This document shows, one piece after another, positions 34,318 through 42,157 of a stretch of 64,000 bases of DNA. Position 1 is the first letter of the stretch. Every line of letters starts with the position of its first letter. Made by a program: the position numbers and the translations under genes. Source of the stretch: Nocardia takedensis NBRC 100417 (GTDB taxonomy: Bacteria > Actinomycetota > Actinomycetes > Mycobacteriales > Mycobacteriaceae); the NCBI RefSeq assembly GCF_000308695.1, contig NZ_BAGG01000260.1:1-64000 (forward strand). Direction: 5' to 3'. The notes under the pieces were generated by a model. The model was not told the DNA's origin. It worked only from the letters and a program-made list of their open reading frames with translations, and ran no database searches.

Positions 34318-36105
34318 TCAGTGCGGAAAGCTTCGCCGCCCGGTCCTGGTGGTCGGCGGGGAAGTGTGGGTGAGTGCGGTGAGTGCGGGGATGCCGATGG
34401 GTTCTTCGGCGAGTGCGGGGATGACCGCGTAGCGGTCGGTGTGGGTGGTGACCCGGTGGATCTGGTCGAGTTCGGCGGCGGCACGGCGGCGCAGGAGCGG
34501 GTCGGTGGGTGCGGCGGCGGCGAGGCTGTTGTCGATGATCCACGCCCACGGGTGGATGCCGGCGCGTTCTAGGTCGCTTTGCAGCTCGGCCGCCTCGAGG
34601 ACGGGGGTGGTCTCGGGCAGGGTGACCAGCAGGACTTTGGTGGCCTTGGGGTCCTGCAATCGCATCAGCGGGGTAGTGAATCGGGTGCCGGGCGCCATCT
34701 GGCGCACGATGTCGCGGTGGTAGGAGCCGGTGGCGTCGAGCAGCAGCAGGGTGTGGCCGGTGGGTGCGGTGTCGATGACGACGAACCGGCGCCGGGATTC
34801 GGCGATGACGTGTGAGAACGCCTGGAAGACCGCGACCTCGTCGGTGCACGGGGAGCGCAGGTCTTCGGCGAGCGCGGCACGACCGCCGTCATCGAGGCCG
34901 GCGCCTTTGCCGACCATGACACGGGCACGGTAGTCGGCGACGGCCCGGGCGGGGTCGATGCGTGAGACCTGCAGGTGCTCCAGGCTGCCGGCGATGGTTT
35001 GGGTGAGGTCACCGGCGGGGTCGGTGGTCGACAGGTGCACGTCATGCCCACGCTCGGCCAGCGCCACCGCGACCGCGGCGGCCACGGTGGTCTTGCCGAC
35101 CCCGCCCTTGCCCATGCACATGATCAGGCACGGCCCATCGGCTTCGACCTGGGCGATGAGCCCGGCCAACGGCGCATCGGCCACCGCCGCCACCATCGGC
35201 TGGACTGTCATCGCGGCGGTGGCGGGTGGGGTGGGATCGAACAGGGTCGCCAAGGCGTCGACACCGACGATGTTGGTGGCCTTGAGTTCGACCAGATCCC
35301 GCGGCAACTCACCGACGCTCGCGGGCATGGCCTCGACCGCGGCGCGCTCGCGCCGGCGCGTCGCGGCCACCAGCGGGTCGCTGGAATCGACGGTGTCGGG
35401 CAGCACACCGTTGATCACCACGTACTGATCGGCCAGCCCGACGGTGGCCAGTTCGCTACGGGTTCGGGCGATCTCGGCCAAGGTCGAGCGTGACGGACGT
35501 GCTACCAGCACCAGGCGGGTGCGGTGCGGGTCGGCCAGCGCGGCGACCGCGGCTGCGTAGACGGCCTTCTGTTTGTCCAGCCCTGAGAGCGGGCCCAGGC
35601 AACTCGCGTCGCCGCCGCCGGTGAGGAATTCACTCCAACTGCCCGGCAACTGCAACAGCCGGATGGTGTGTCCGGTGGGTGCGGTGTCGAACAGCACGTG
35701 ATCGTAGCCGCTGGTCTCGTCGGTGAGCAGGGCGGTGAACTCGTTGAACGAGGCCACCTCGGTCGTGCACGACCCCGACAACTGCTCGGTCATCGACGCG
35801 ATGTCGGCCTGCGGCAGCACATCGCGCATCGGCGCGAGGATCCGCTCCCGGTAGGCGGCCACGGCCTGCTCCGGATCGATCTCGAGCGCCCACAACCCCG
35901 CCACATCGGTGATCGCGGTCACCGTGTTGCCGACCGTGACGCCGAATACCTGCCCCACGTTCGACGCCGGATCGGTCGACACCAGCAGCACCCGCCGCCC
36001 TTCGCGCGCCAACGCCACCGCCGCAGCGCACGCGATCGAGGTCTTGCCCACTCCGCCCTTGCCGGTGAAGAACACGAACCGCGGCACACCGGCCAGAAAC
36101 TTCAT
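34318..36105 (-). CDS. arsA: Arsenite-stimulated ATPase ArsA
   Basis: A 595-residue protein of two homologous ATPase halves (about 1-300 and 320-595). Each has a Walker A GKGGVGKT and a DTAPTGHT switch motif. The three metalloid-binding cysteines of ArsA are visible in SGSCTTEVA, DASCLGPL and RSPCTDEVA. It powers arsenite efflux by coupling to a membrane carrier, here presumably Acr3. ATG 36105 (MKFLAGVPRFVFFTGKGG) is the normal family start; an in-frame ATG lies at 36153. No arsD chaperone gene is present. It is divergent from arsR2-acr3. Confidence 0.9.
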   Translation of the reverse strand: MKFLAGVPRFVFFTGKGGVGKTSIACAAAVALAREGRRVLLVSTDPASNVGQVFGVTVGNTVTAITDVAGLWALEIDPEQAVAAYRERILAPMRDVLPQADIASMTEQLSGSCTTEVASFNEFTALLTDETSGYDHVLFDTAPTGHTIRLLQLPGSWSEFLTGGGDASCLGPLSGLDKQKAVYAAAVAALADPHRTRLVLVARPSRSTLAEIARTRSELATVGLADQYVVINGVLPDTVDSSDPLVAATRRRERAAVEAMPASVGELPRDLVELKATNIVGVDALATLFDPTPPATAAMTVQPMVAAVADAPLAGLIAQVEADGPCLIMCMGKGGVGKTTVAAAVAVALAERGHDVHLSTTDPAGDLTQTIAGSLEHLQVSRIDPARAVADYRARVMVGKGAGLDDGGRAALAEDLRSPCTDEVAVFQAFSHVIAESRRRFVVIDTAPTGHTLLLLDATGSYHRDIVRQMAPGTRFTTPLMRLQDPKATKVLLVTLPETTPVLEAAELQSDLERAGIHPWAWIIDNSLAAAAPTDPLLRRRAAAELDQIHRVTTHTDRYAVIPALAEEPIGIPALTALTHTSPPTTRTGRRSFPH

Positions 36106-36240
36106 CTCACCCACCGTGCCCGACACCTCCACGCAGCCGACGCCCATTGACATGAACCTGTGTGTCTCATTCGATCGGACTCCCGCCGGGCGCGGCAGGG
36201 CCGAACGTCCCTCGTCCGGGTCGGCCGTCGCCCCTCACTT

Positions 36241-36258
36241 CGATATCTGCCGATATCG
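36241..36258. promoter_or_regulatory. Inverted repeat in the arsA-arsR2 promoter region
   Basis: Arms CGATATC and GATATCG (36241-36247, 36252-36258) are separated by four bases, about 135 bp upstream of arsA. It may be a regulator site for the divergent arsenic genes. Confidence 0.4.
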
Positions 36259-36362
36259 CCGCTCGTCGATACAGCCTGATCGGCGGATCGAGACCACCGC
36301 GGCCGAGTTGTGTGGACCGTCACCGGACGTTCACTTGCGTACTGATTCGATGATAGTCAATA

Positions 36363-36376
36363 TCGATGCATGTCGA
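36363..36376. promoter_or_regulatory. ArsR operator overlapping the arsR2 start
   Basis: TCGATGCATGTCGA matches the TCGACATATGTCGA form of the upstream ArsR sites at 11 of 14 positions and covers the ATG at 36370, suggesting autorepression of a leaderless or short-leader transcript. Confidence 0.5.
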
Positions 36377-36741
36377 AATCAGAGTTGGTGGTGACGCCGG
36401 GACAGCAATGTGCCGCGCCGCCGCGGGTGCGTGAGCCACTATCGGCGCAGTCCGCGGCCGAGCTGGCGGGAGCGTTCAAGGCGCTGGCCGATCCGGTGCG
36501 GCTGCGGGTGCTCTCGGCAATCGCCGGCCGCGCCGGCGGCGAGGCGTGCGTGTGCGATGTGTCCGAGGGCATCGACGTCACCCAACCGACCATCTCCCAC
36601 CACTTGAAAGTGCTGCGCGAAGCGGGTCTGCTGACCAGCGAACGCCGCGCGTCCTGGGTGTACTACCGGGTCGTCCCCGAGGCACTGCAACAGCTTTCGC
36701 AGCTGTTGGCCGATCAGTCCGGACTGGCGGTGACCGCGTGA
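36370..36741 (+). CDS. arsR: Second ArsR family repressor
   Basis: A 123-residue winged-helix protein (AFKALADPVRLRVLSAIAG, then VTQPTISHHLKVLREAGLL). A Cys-x-Cys in EACVCDVSEG near the DNA-binding helices is the classical As(III) site. It differs from the first ArsR, whose cysteines are terminal. Its stop overlaps the GTG of acr3 (GTGA), so it heads the acr3-arsC-arsC-arsC' operon. Confidence 0.9.
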   Translation: MSKSELVVTPGQQCAAPPRVREPLSAQSAAELAGAFKALADPVRLRVLSAIAGRAGGEACVCDVSEGIDVTQPTISHHLKVLREAGLLTSERRASWVYYRVVPEALQQLSQLLADQSGLAVTA

Positions 36742-37826
36742 GCGCCACCGACACCGTCCCCAGCTCTGCGGCCGTCGTCGGCAAGCTTTCCACCCTGGAT
36801 CGGTTGCTGCCGGTGTGGATCGGTGTGGCCATGGCCGCGGGCCTGCTGCTGGGCCGGGTCGTGCCCGGACTGGGCGACGCCCTCAGCGCGGTGGAGATCG
36901 ACGGTATCTCGCTGCCGATCGCGCTCGGGCTGTTGATCATGATGTACCCGGTGCTGGCGAAGGTGCGCTACGACCGCCTCGACACCGTCACCGGCGACCG
37001 GCGGCTGCTGCTGGGGTCACTGATCCTGAACTGGGTCGTGGGTCCCGCACTCATGTTCGCCCTGGCCTGGCTGCTGCTGGCGGACCTGCCCGAGTACCGG
37101 ACCGGTCTGATCATCGTCGGACTCGCCCGGTGCATCGCGATGGTGATCATCTGGAACGACCTCGCGTGCGGGGACCGCGAAGCCGCCGCCGTGCTGGTGG
37201 CACTGAACTCGATCTTCCAGGTCGTGATGTTCGCGGTGCTGGGCTGGTTCTACCTGTCGGTGCTGCCCGGATGGCTCGGCCTGCAACAGACGACCATCCA
37301 CATCTCGCCGTGGCAGATCGCGAAATCGGTGCTGATCTTCCTCGGCATCCCCCTCGTGGCCGGGTTCCTGACCCGCCTCCTGGGTGAGAAAGCCCGTGGC
37401 CGTGACTGGTACGAGTCGAAGCTGATTCCCCGGATCGGACCGTGGGCGCTCTACGGGCTGCTGTTCACGATCGTGATCCTGTTCGCCCTCCAAGGCCGCC
37501 AGATCACCTCCCACCCCGTCGACGTGGTGCGGATCGCGGTCCCGCTGCTGGCGTATTTCGCGATCATGTGGGGAGGCGGCTACCTCTACGGCCGCCTGGT
37601 CGGCCTCAGCTACGAACGCACCACCACCCTCGCCTTCACCGCGGCCGGCAACAACTTCGAACTCGCCATCGCCGTCGCGATCGCCACCTACGGCGCGACC
37701 TCCGGCCAAGCCCTCGCCGGAGTCGTCGGCCCGCTGATCGAAGTGCCCGTCCTCGTCGGCTTGGTCTACGTCTCCCTCGCGCTGCGCGCACGCTTCACCC
37801 CCACTTCAACAAGGGTGGGGCGGTGA
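36738..37826 (+). CDS. acr3: Acr3 family arsenite efflux transporter
   Basis: A 362-residue, ten-helix membrane carrier of the BART superfamily. Diagnostic blocks include GLLIMMYPVLAKVRYD, WVVGPALMFALAWLLL, GLARCIAMVIIWNDLACGD (with the functional cysteine) and TLAFTAAGNNFELAIAVAI. It exports arsenite and may associate with the ATPase ArsA encoded divergently. GTG 36738 overlaps the arsR stop, and its own stop overlaps the GTG of arsC, so translation is coupled throughout. Confidence 0.95.
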   Translation: MSATDTVPSSAAVVGKLSTLDRLLPVWIGVAMAAGLLLGRVVPGLGDALSAVEIDGISLPIALGLLIMMYPVLAKVRYDRLDTVTGDRRLLLGSLILNWVVGPALMFALAWLLLADLPEYRTGLIIVGLARCIAMVIIWNDLACGDREAAAVLVALNSIFQVVMFAVLGWFYLSVLPGWLGLQQTTIHISPWQIAKSVLIFLGIPLVAGFLTRLLGEKARGRDWYESKLIPRIGPWALYGLLFTIVILFALQGRQITSHPVDVVRIAVPLLAYFAIMWGGGYLYGRLVGLSYERTTTLAFTAAGNNFELAIAVAIATYGATSGQALAGVVGPLIEVPVLVGLVYVSLALRARFTPTSTRVGR

Positions 37827-38260
37827 CCGCGACACCGTCGGTGATGTTCATCTGTGTCAAGAACAGCGGCAAGTCGCAGATGGCGGCCGCGCTGATGCGC
37901 CACCGAGCCGGGAACGAGGTGCGGGTGTATTCGGCCGGCACCCACCCCGGCCAAGCTTTGAACACGCTGTCGGTGCAGACACTGACCGAGGCCGGCATCG
38001 ATGTCGGTGACGAGTACCCCAAACCCTTCGATCCCGCTCTCGCCGCACGCGTGGACGCGATCGTGGTCATCGGCCGCCAGGCCCGCCTCGACCCGCCACC
38101 CGGGCCGCGAATGCTGGTGTGGGACACCGACGAACCCTCCGAACGCGGCATCGACGGCATCGAGCGGATGCGACTGATCCGCGACGACCTCACCACCCGC
38201 GTCGCCGCCCTGCACTCCGAACTCGCACACCCACTCGCCGATCCCCGGAGAACCCCATGA
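37823..38260 (+). CDS. arsC: Arsenate reductase-like low-molecular-weight phosphatase
   Basis: A 145-residue LMW-PTP-fold protein with the active-site loop CVKNSGKSQMA. The usual C-x5-R is C-x5-K here: Lys replaces the phosphate-binding arginine. The remainder (VYSAGTHPGQ, YPKPFDP, MLVWDTDEPSERGIDGIERM) follows the family. It may still reduce arsenate or have another thiol-phosphatase role. GTG start and ATGA end overlap the neighbouring genes by four bases on each side. Confidence 0.8.
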   Translation: MTATPSVMFICVKNSGKSQMAAALMRHRAGNEVRVYSAGTHPGQALNTLSVQTLTEAGIDVGDEYPKPFDPALAARVDAIVVIGRQARLDPPPGPRMLVWDTDEPSERGIDGIERMRLIRDDLTTRVAALHSELAHPLADPRRTP

Positions 38261-38928
38261 CCGACCACCCCGCCGCCCTGCCCACACAAGGGCATGCCAA
38301 CCTCACCATCGATCAGCAACTCGCCCTCAAGACCGCCGCCGCGCGCCTGCACGACGAGTTCGCCGACACCTTCTCGGTAGAGACCATCGAGAAGTTCCTG
38401 CACTCGAGCTACGACCAATTCGCTTCCCGCGCCACAGTGTTGAACTACCTGCCGCTGCTGGCCGAACGCTTCGCCCGCCAGCGTCTGCAGGCCCTGGCCA
38501 AGGTCGAAGGAAAAGCCGTGTCCGGCAAACCCACCGTGCTGTTCCTGTGCACCCACAACGCCGGCCGCTCACAGATGGCGCTGGGCCACTTCACCCACCT
38601 CGCCGGCGACGCCGCCCTCGCCTGGTCCGGTGGCTCCGAACCCGGCGACCAAATTAACCCCGCCGCCATTGAGGCGATGGCCGAGATCGGCATCGACATC
38701 GCATGCGAATACCCCAAGCCCTGGACCGAGGAAATCCTGCGCGCCGCCGACGTCATCATCACCATGGGCTGCGGTGACGCCTGCCCCATCTACCCCGGCC
38801 GCCGCTACGAGAACTGGGACCTGCCCGACCCCGACAACCAGCCCCTCGACACCGTGCGCGCCATCCGCGACCAGATCGAAACCCGCGTCCGCACCCTGCT
38901 GGCCGAACTCGACATCCCCACCGCGTGA
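38257..38928 (+). CDS. arsC: Mycothiol-type arsenate reductase with N-terminal helical domain
   Basis: A 223-residue protein. Residues about 15-85 form a three-helix bundle (DEFADTFSVETIEKFLHSSY, LLAERFARQRLQAL) found in actinobacterial arsenate reductases. Residues 90-220 are the LMW-PTP domain with an intact loop CTHNAGRSQMA and the MGCGDACPIYPGRRYENWDL segment, whose cysteines are part of the redox relay. It probably reduces arsenate with mycothiol and mycoredoxin. ATG 38257 overlaps the previous stop. A damaged third copy follows. Confidence 0.9.
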   Translation: MTDHPAALPTQGHANLTIDQQLALKTAAARLHDEFADTFSVETIEKFLHSSYDQFASRATVLNYLPLLAERFARQRLQALAKVEGKAVSGKPTVLFLCTHNAGRSQMALGHFTHLAGDAALAWSGGSEPGDQINPAAIEAMAEIGIDIACEYPKPWTEEILRAADVIITMGCGDACPIYPGRRYENWDLPDPDNQPLDTVRAIRDQIETRVRTLLAELDIPTA

Positions 38929-38942
38929 AAGGCCCCGCACCC

Positions 38943-39182
38943 ATGACCACCAAACCCAGCGTGCTGTTCGTCTGCGTCCACAACGCCGGACGCTCCCAAA
39001 TGGCCCAAGGCTTCCTCACCCACCTCGCCGGCGACCTCATCGAAATCCGCTCCGCCGGAACCGCACCCGCCCAGACGATCAACCCCGCCGGCAAAGGCGT
39101 CGACGCGGTCCGCCCCATCCGCGACCAGATCCGCACACACGTCGAAGAACTCATCGCCGAACTACTGCCCGCCCACCGCTGA
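38943..39182 (+). pseudogene. arsC: Third arsC with in-frame internal deletion
   Basis: 79 residues. The N-terminal half is a normal ArsC (VLFVCVHNAGRSQMAQGFLT, then EIRSAGTAPAQTINPA) but it jumps straight to the C-terminal KGVDAVRPIRDQI helix. About 50 residues, including the MGCGDACP region, are gone. Short repeats coding Pro-Ala-Gly at both ends probably mediated the loss. The catalytic Cys loop survives, but reductase activity is unlikely. It is translated 14 bases after the intact arsC. Confidence 0.75.
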
Positions 39183-39236
39183 CCCCACCTGCGGGGCCCC
39201 AGTCAGAACAGGGTGTCGCGCACGCGCGAGGGCCGA

Positions 39237-39660
39237 TATCCAGTCGGTTTGCGCTTCCAGCTGCCGCGCCCGGATCATGCCTTCGTGAGCGTAGAGCAGG
39301 TCCCGGCGCAGCGCGTGCAGGGATTAGCCCTTGTTCAGCTGGCGGGCGATCTTGCGGCGATACGCCGGGTCAGACAGATACCGAGCGGCGTAGATGGTGC
39401 GCCGCAGCGCCCCGTACTCCTTGAGCGCCGCGGCCAGCGCATTCTGCCGACCCGACGCCGACAACTTGCCGACCAGCAGCGACGCGATCGCGTGCCCGAC
39501 CTTTAACGATCCGGCCAGCAGCAGATCATCGAGCAGGGCCTGCCGGTCCTCCCCGGATTTCCCACGTTCGGCGAGTTCCTGCTGCATCCGCCGTTCAGCC
39601 GCCCCGAACTTCGCCGAGATCGCCTGATCGAACAGCTGCACCACCTCATCACCGCCCGAC
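39237..39660 (-). pseudogene. tnpA: Decayed Tn3-family transposase (tnpA)
   Basis: Reading from the inner edge of the right terminal repeat, the frame gives SGGDEVVQLFDQAISAKF (a middle segment of TnpA), then jumps to the C-terminal block (GHAIASLLVGKLSASGRQNA, LRRTIYAARYLSDPAYRRKI, ARQLNKG). A premature TAA follows where relatives have Glu, and the frame then continues LHALRRDLLYAHEGMIRARQ before diverging near 39237. About 850 residues, including most catalytic acids, are missing from a normal protein near 1,000 residues. This confirms the family of the element and shows it is not self-mobile. Confidence 0.8.
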
Positions 39661-39711
39661 CAGCAGCTACACGGACTTCGTTGTTTTCTGCGCCGTTACT
39701 ACCGGAACCCC
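39658..39711. repeat. Right terminal inverted repeat
   Basis: 54 bases complementary to 32079-32132 with two mismatches, ending ...CCGGAACCCC. The tnpA remnant begins at its inner edge. Confidence 0.9.
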
Positions 39712-39716
39712 GTGTC
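39712..39716. other. Target site duplication, right copy (GTGTC)
   Basis: Exact copy of 32074-32078, directly outside the right end. Confidence 0.85.
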
Positions 39717-40005
39717 CGCTACCAGTTTGATGGTCGGGTTTGCATGGTTAGATGCGCATATCTACGTATCGACTTGTTTTTTATGCAAGATCCGCCCGCG
39801 TTCCTCTTGGCCTACCGAGACCGTGTGGACCAGTTCAAGGAGCGATCATCGACCCCCTTCGCGACGTTCCCCTATCCCGGAGCGAAACCACGGAGCCGAC
39901 AGCCTGTCCCCCGGTCCCACAGGAAAATCCGCGGCGACAGTCGGATCGCCGCCGTCCTCCCCCGGTTCGGGTCGACCGGATCTCGGCCGACCCGAACCGA
40001 CGCGA
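39717..40005. other. Right flank of the insertion, no supported gene
   Basis: The first 75 bases are AT-rich (TTGTTTTTTATGCAAG). A frame from about 39783 reads MQDPPAFLLAYRDRVDQF and then loses any pattern, so it may be a gene fragment or a chance frame. No ribosome site is seen. Confidence 0.35.
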
Positions 40006-40356
40006 TCAGGTCCAGAGCACCGCCACGAGCACATTGACGATCGCCAACCCACCCGCCGCATGTGTCATCCATGGAATATCCTTGCCGCGCTTGGCATCCG
40101 CGCGCCCCATCTCCGCGAACGCCGCCACCAGCACCGCGATCGCCAACTTCACCCCGATCTTCGCGTTGTCCGGGTCCTTCCCCAGGGAATCGATCGCCGA
40201 GGCCATCCCGACCAGCACCACACCGGTGATGATCTGGGCCCGCGCACCCCACACCATCACTTCGGACACCTTCGGTTGCCCCGCCGCGTAGCCACCGACC
40301 ACCGCCGCCATTCCGAGCAGGTGCGTGATCACAACCAGGTTGTACACAACGTCCAT
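40006..40356 (-). CDS. Four-helix membrane protein of unknown function
   Basis: A 116-residue protein with four predicted membrane helices (NLVVITHLLGMAAVVGGYAA, ARAQIITGVVLVGMASAI, IGVKLAIAVLVAAFAEM, AAGGLAIVNVLVAVLWT). It resembles small conserved actinobacterial membrane proteins without a known job. ATG 40356 is chosen because the longer frame upstream is low-complexity. A TetR-like palindrome (40418-40431) and a run of eight T lie upstream, so it is probably regulated by a distant TetR protein. Confidence 0.7.
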   Translation of the reverse strand: MDVVYNLVVITHLLGMAAVVGGYAAGQPKVSEVMVWGARAQIITGVVLVGMASAIDSLGKDPDNAKIGVKLAIAVLVAAFAEMGRADAKRGKDIPWMTHAAGGLAIVNVLVAVLWT

Positions 40357-40417
40357 GTCCCGAGAGGCTAGCCGATTCGGACATCGACTACTACAACGTG
40401 TCGTAAATTTTTTTTGG

Positions 40418-40431
40418 GTACCGACCGGTAC
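40418..40431. promoter_or_regulatory. TetR-type operator-like palindrome
   Basis: GTACCG-AC-CGGTAC lies 62 bp upstream of the four-helix protein. Its ACCGACCGGT core (40420-40429) equals, on the other strand, the core before the DsbA-like gene at 1239-1248. Confidence 0.5.
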
Positions 40432-40471
40432 GATGCTTTGCCCCGGACAGCCGTGGCGCGGCGGCCGGGAG

Positions 40472-42157
40472 TCAGTGTGGCGGTTCGTCGCTGGACGAAC
40501 GGGTTTGCTCTGCGCGGCGTCGGCGTTGTTCGACCGGGTCGGGGACGGGGACCGCGGCGACGAGGGTGCGGGTGTAGGCGGCCTGTGGGGCGCGCAGGAT
40601 GCGGTCACGGTCGCCCTGTTCGACTATCGCTCCCTCGCGCAATACGACGATGCGGTCGGCCAGGCGGTCGACCACGGCGAGATCGTGGCTGATGAACAGG
40701 CAGGCCCAACCGCATTCGCGCTGGAGTTCGACGAACAGTTCGAGGACGGCGGCCTGCACCGAGACGTCGAGCGCGCTGGTCGGCTCGTCGGCGACCAGCA
40801 GGTCCGGGTCGAGAACGAGGGCGCGGGCCAGGCTGGCGCGCTGGCGCTGGCCGCCGGAGAGTTCGTGCGGGTAGCGGTCTTCGACGCCCGCGGGCAGGCG
40901 GACGTCGTCCAGTAGCGTGCGCACCCTCGACCTGATGTGCGCGCGGTCGCCCACCCGGTGCACGATCAACGGCTCGGCGACGCATTCGCCGATCGTCATC
41001 CGGGGATTCAGCGAACTCGCCGGGTCCTGGAAGACGAAGCCGAAGCGCCTGCGGAGGGGCCGCAGGCTGCGCTGGGAGAGTCCGGCGATATCGCGGCCCC
41101 TGATGCTGACGACGCCCGAGGTCGGTCGTTGCAGGGCTGCCACGCACCGGCCGATGGTGGACTTTCCCGAGCCGGATTCACCGACGAGACCGAGGGTTTC
41201 GCCGGCCGCGATGCTCAGGCTGACGCCGTCGACCGCGCGGAAACGCGGCCGCCCGAACGGGCCGGGGAATTCGACGACCAAGTCGCGGACTTCGAGTACC
41301 GGATCGTCTGCCCGCGAGGCGATCTCGGTGGCCCGCTCCGGTGCGGGCGGACGCGGCGCCCCGAGATGTGGCACCGAGGCGAGCAGGGTGCGGGTGTATT
41401 CGGCGCGCGGTCGCGCGAACAACTCGTCCACCGGGGCGGTTTCGACCACACGTCCGTCGCGCATCACCACGACGCGGTCGGCCAGATCGGCCACGACGCC
41501 CATGTTGTGGGTGATCAGCACGATCGCGCTGCCGATGCGGTCGCGCAGATCGCGCAGCAGCGCCAGGATCTCGGCCTGCACGGTCACGTCGAGGGCGGTG
41601 GTCGGTTCGTCGGCGATGATCACCTTCGGCTCGCACGCGATGGCGATGGCGATCATGACGCGCTGTTTCTGCCCGCCGGAGAGCTGGTGGGGGTAGTAGT
41701 CGACGCGGTGCGCCGGATCGGGCAACCCGACCGAACCGAGCAGTTCCACCGCGCGCGCCTTCGCGGCCCGTCTGCTCAGATCCGTGTGTGCGCGCAGGGC
41801 TTCACCGATCTGGAAGCCGACCGTGTAGAGCGGGTCGAGCGCGAGGCCGGGTTCCTGGAAGACCATCGACACCGCACCGCCGCGCAGTGCGGTGAGCTGA
41901 CGTTCGTTCATCGCGGTGATGTCCTGGGAGCCGAGGGCGACCAGTCCCCGCACCCGCGCGGTGCCGGGGAGCAGCCCCATCGCGGTGCGGGCGCTCACCG
42001 ATTTGCCCGAGCCGGATTCCCCGACGATCGCGAGTACCTCGCCCGGATGGACCTCGTAGGACACGTCGCGGACCGCGTGCACCGCGCCCGCGTCGGTCGC
42101 GAAGGTCACCGACAGGGATTCCACCGACAGCGCGGGTGTTCGCCGCTCGTCACTCAT
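40472..42157 (-). CDS. ABC transporter, fused dual ATP-binding protein (DppD-DppF type)
   Basis: A 561-residue cytoplasmic ATPase made of two complete ABC domains. Walker A motifs are GESGSGKS in both halves, signatures LSGGQKQRVMIAIAIA and LSGGQRQRASLARAL, and Walker B VIIADEPTTALD and LLVADEPTSALD. It energises peptide/opine/nickel-type uptake through the two permeases encoded upstream. Its start overlaps the permease stop by eight bases. It is the last gene of the four-gene operon. Confidence 0.9.
   Translation of the reverse strand: MSDERRTPALSVESLSVTFATDAGAVHAVRDVSYEVHPGEVLAIVGESGSGKSVSARTAMGLLPGTARVRGLVALGSQDITAMNERQLTALRGGAVSMVFQEPGLALDPLYTVGFQIGEALRAHTDLSRRAAKARAVELLGSVGLPDPAHRVDYYPHQLSGGQKQRVMIAIAIACEPKVIIADEPTTALDVTVQAEILALLRDLRDRIGSAIVLITHNMGVVADLADRVVVMRDGRVVETAPVDELFARPRAEYTRTLLASVPHLGAPRPPAPERATEIASRADDPVLEVRDLVVEFPGPFGRPRFRAVDGVSLSIAAGETLGLVGESGSGKSTIGRCVAALQRPTSGVVSIRGRDIAGLSQRSLRPLRRRFGFVFQDPASSLNPRMTIGECVAEPLIVHRVGDRAHIRSRVRTLLDDVRLPAGVEDRYPHELSGGQRQRASLARALVLDPDLLVADEPTSALDVSVQAAVLELFVELQRECGWACLFISHDLAVVDRLADRIVVLREGAIVEQGDRDRILRAPQAAYTRTLVAAVPVPDPVEQRRRRAEQTRSSSDEPPH

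Larger units (their letters stand above)
32079..39711. mobile_element. Tn3-family arsenic resistance transposon
   Basis: A 7,633-bp element bounded by 54-bp inverted repeats that start GGGGTTCCGG and flanked by the duplication GTGTC. Inside, in order: a tyrosine recombinase (minus), a resolution-like site, arsR (minus), arsI (plus), arsA (minus), arsR-acr3-arsC-arsC-arsC fragment (plus), and a decayed Tn3 transposase (minus). The boundaries are seen directly. The Tn3 assignment rests on the GGGG ends, the 5-bp duplication and transposase residues ending RKIARQLNKG. With tnpA broken, the element could move only with outside transposase. Confidence 0.9.

Noticed and set aside
32079..39711. Integrative conjugative element or genomic island driven by the tyrosine recombinase
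   Set aside because: The long inverted ends, 5-bp duplication and tnpA remnant show a transposon; no direct att repeats, relaxase or secretion genes are present.
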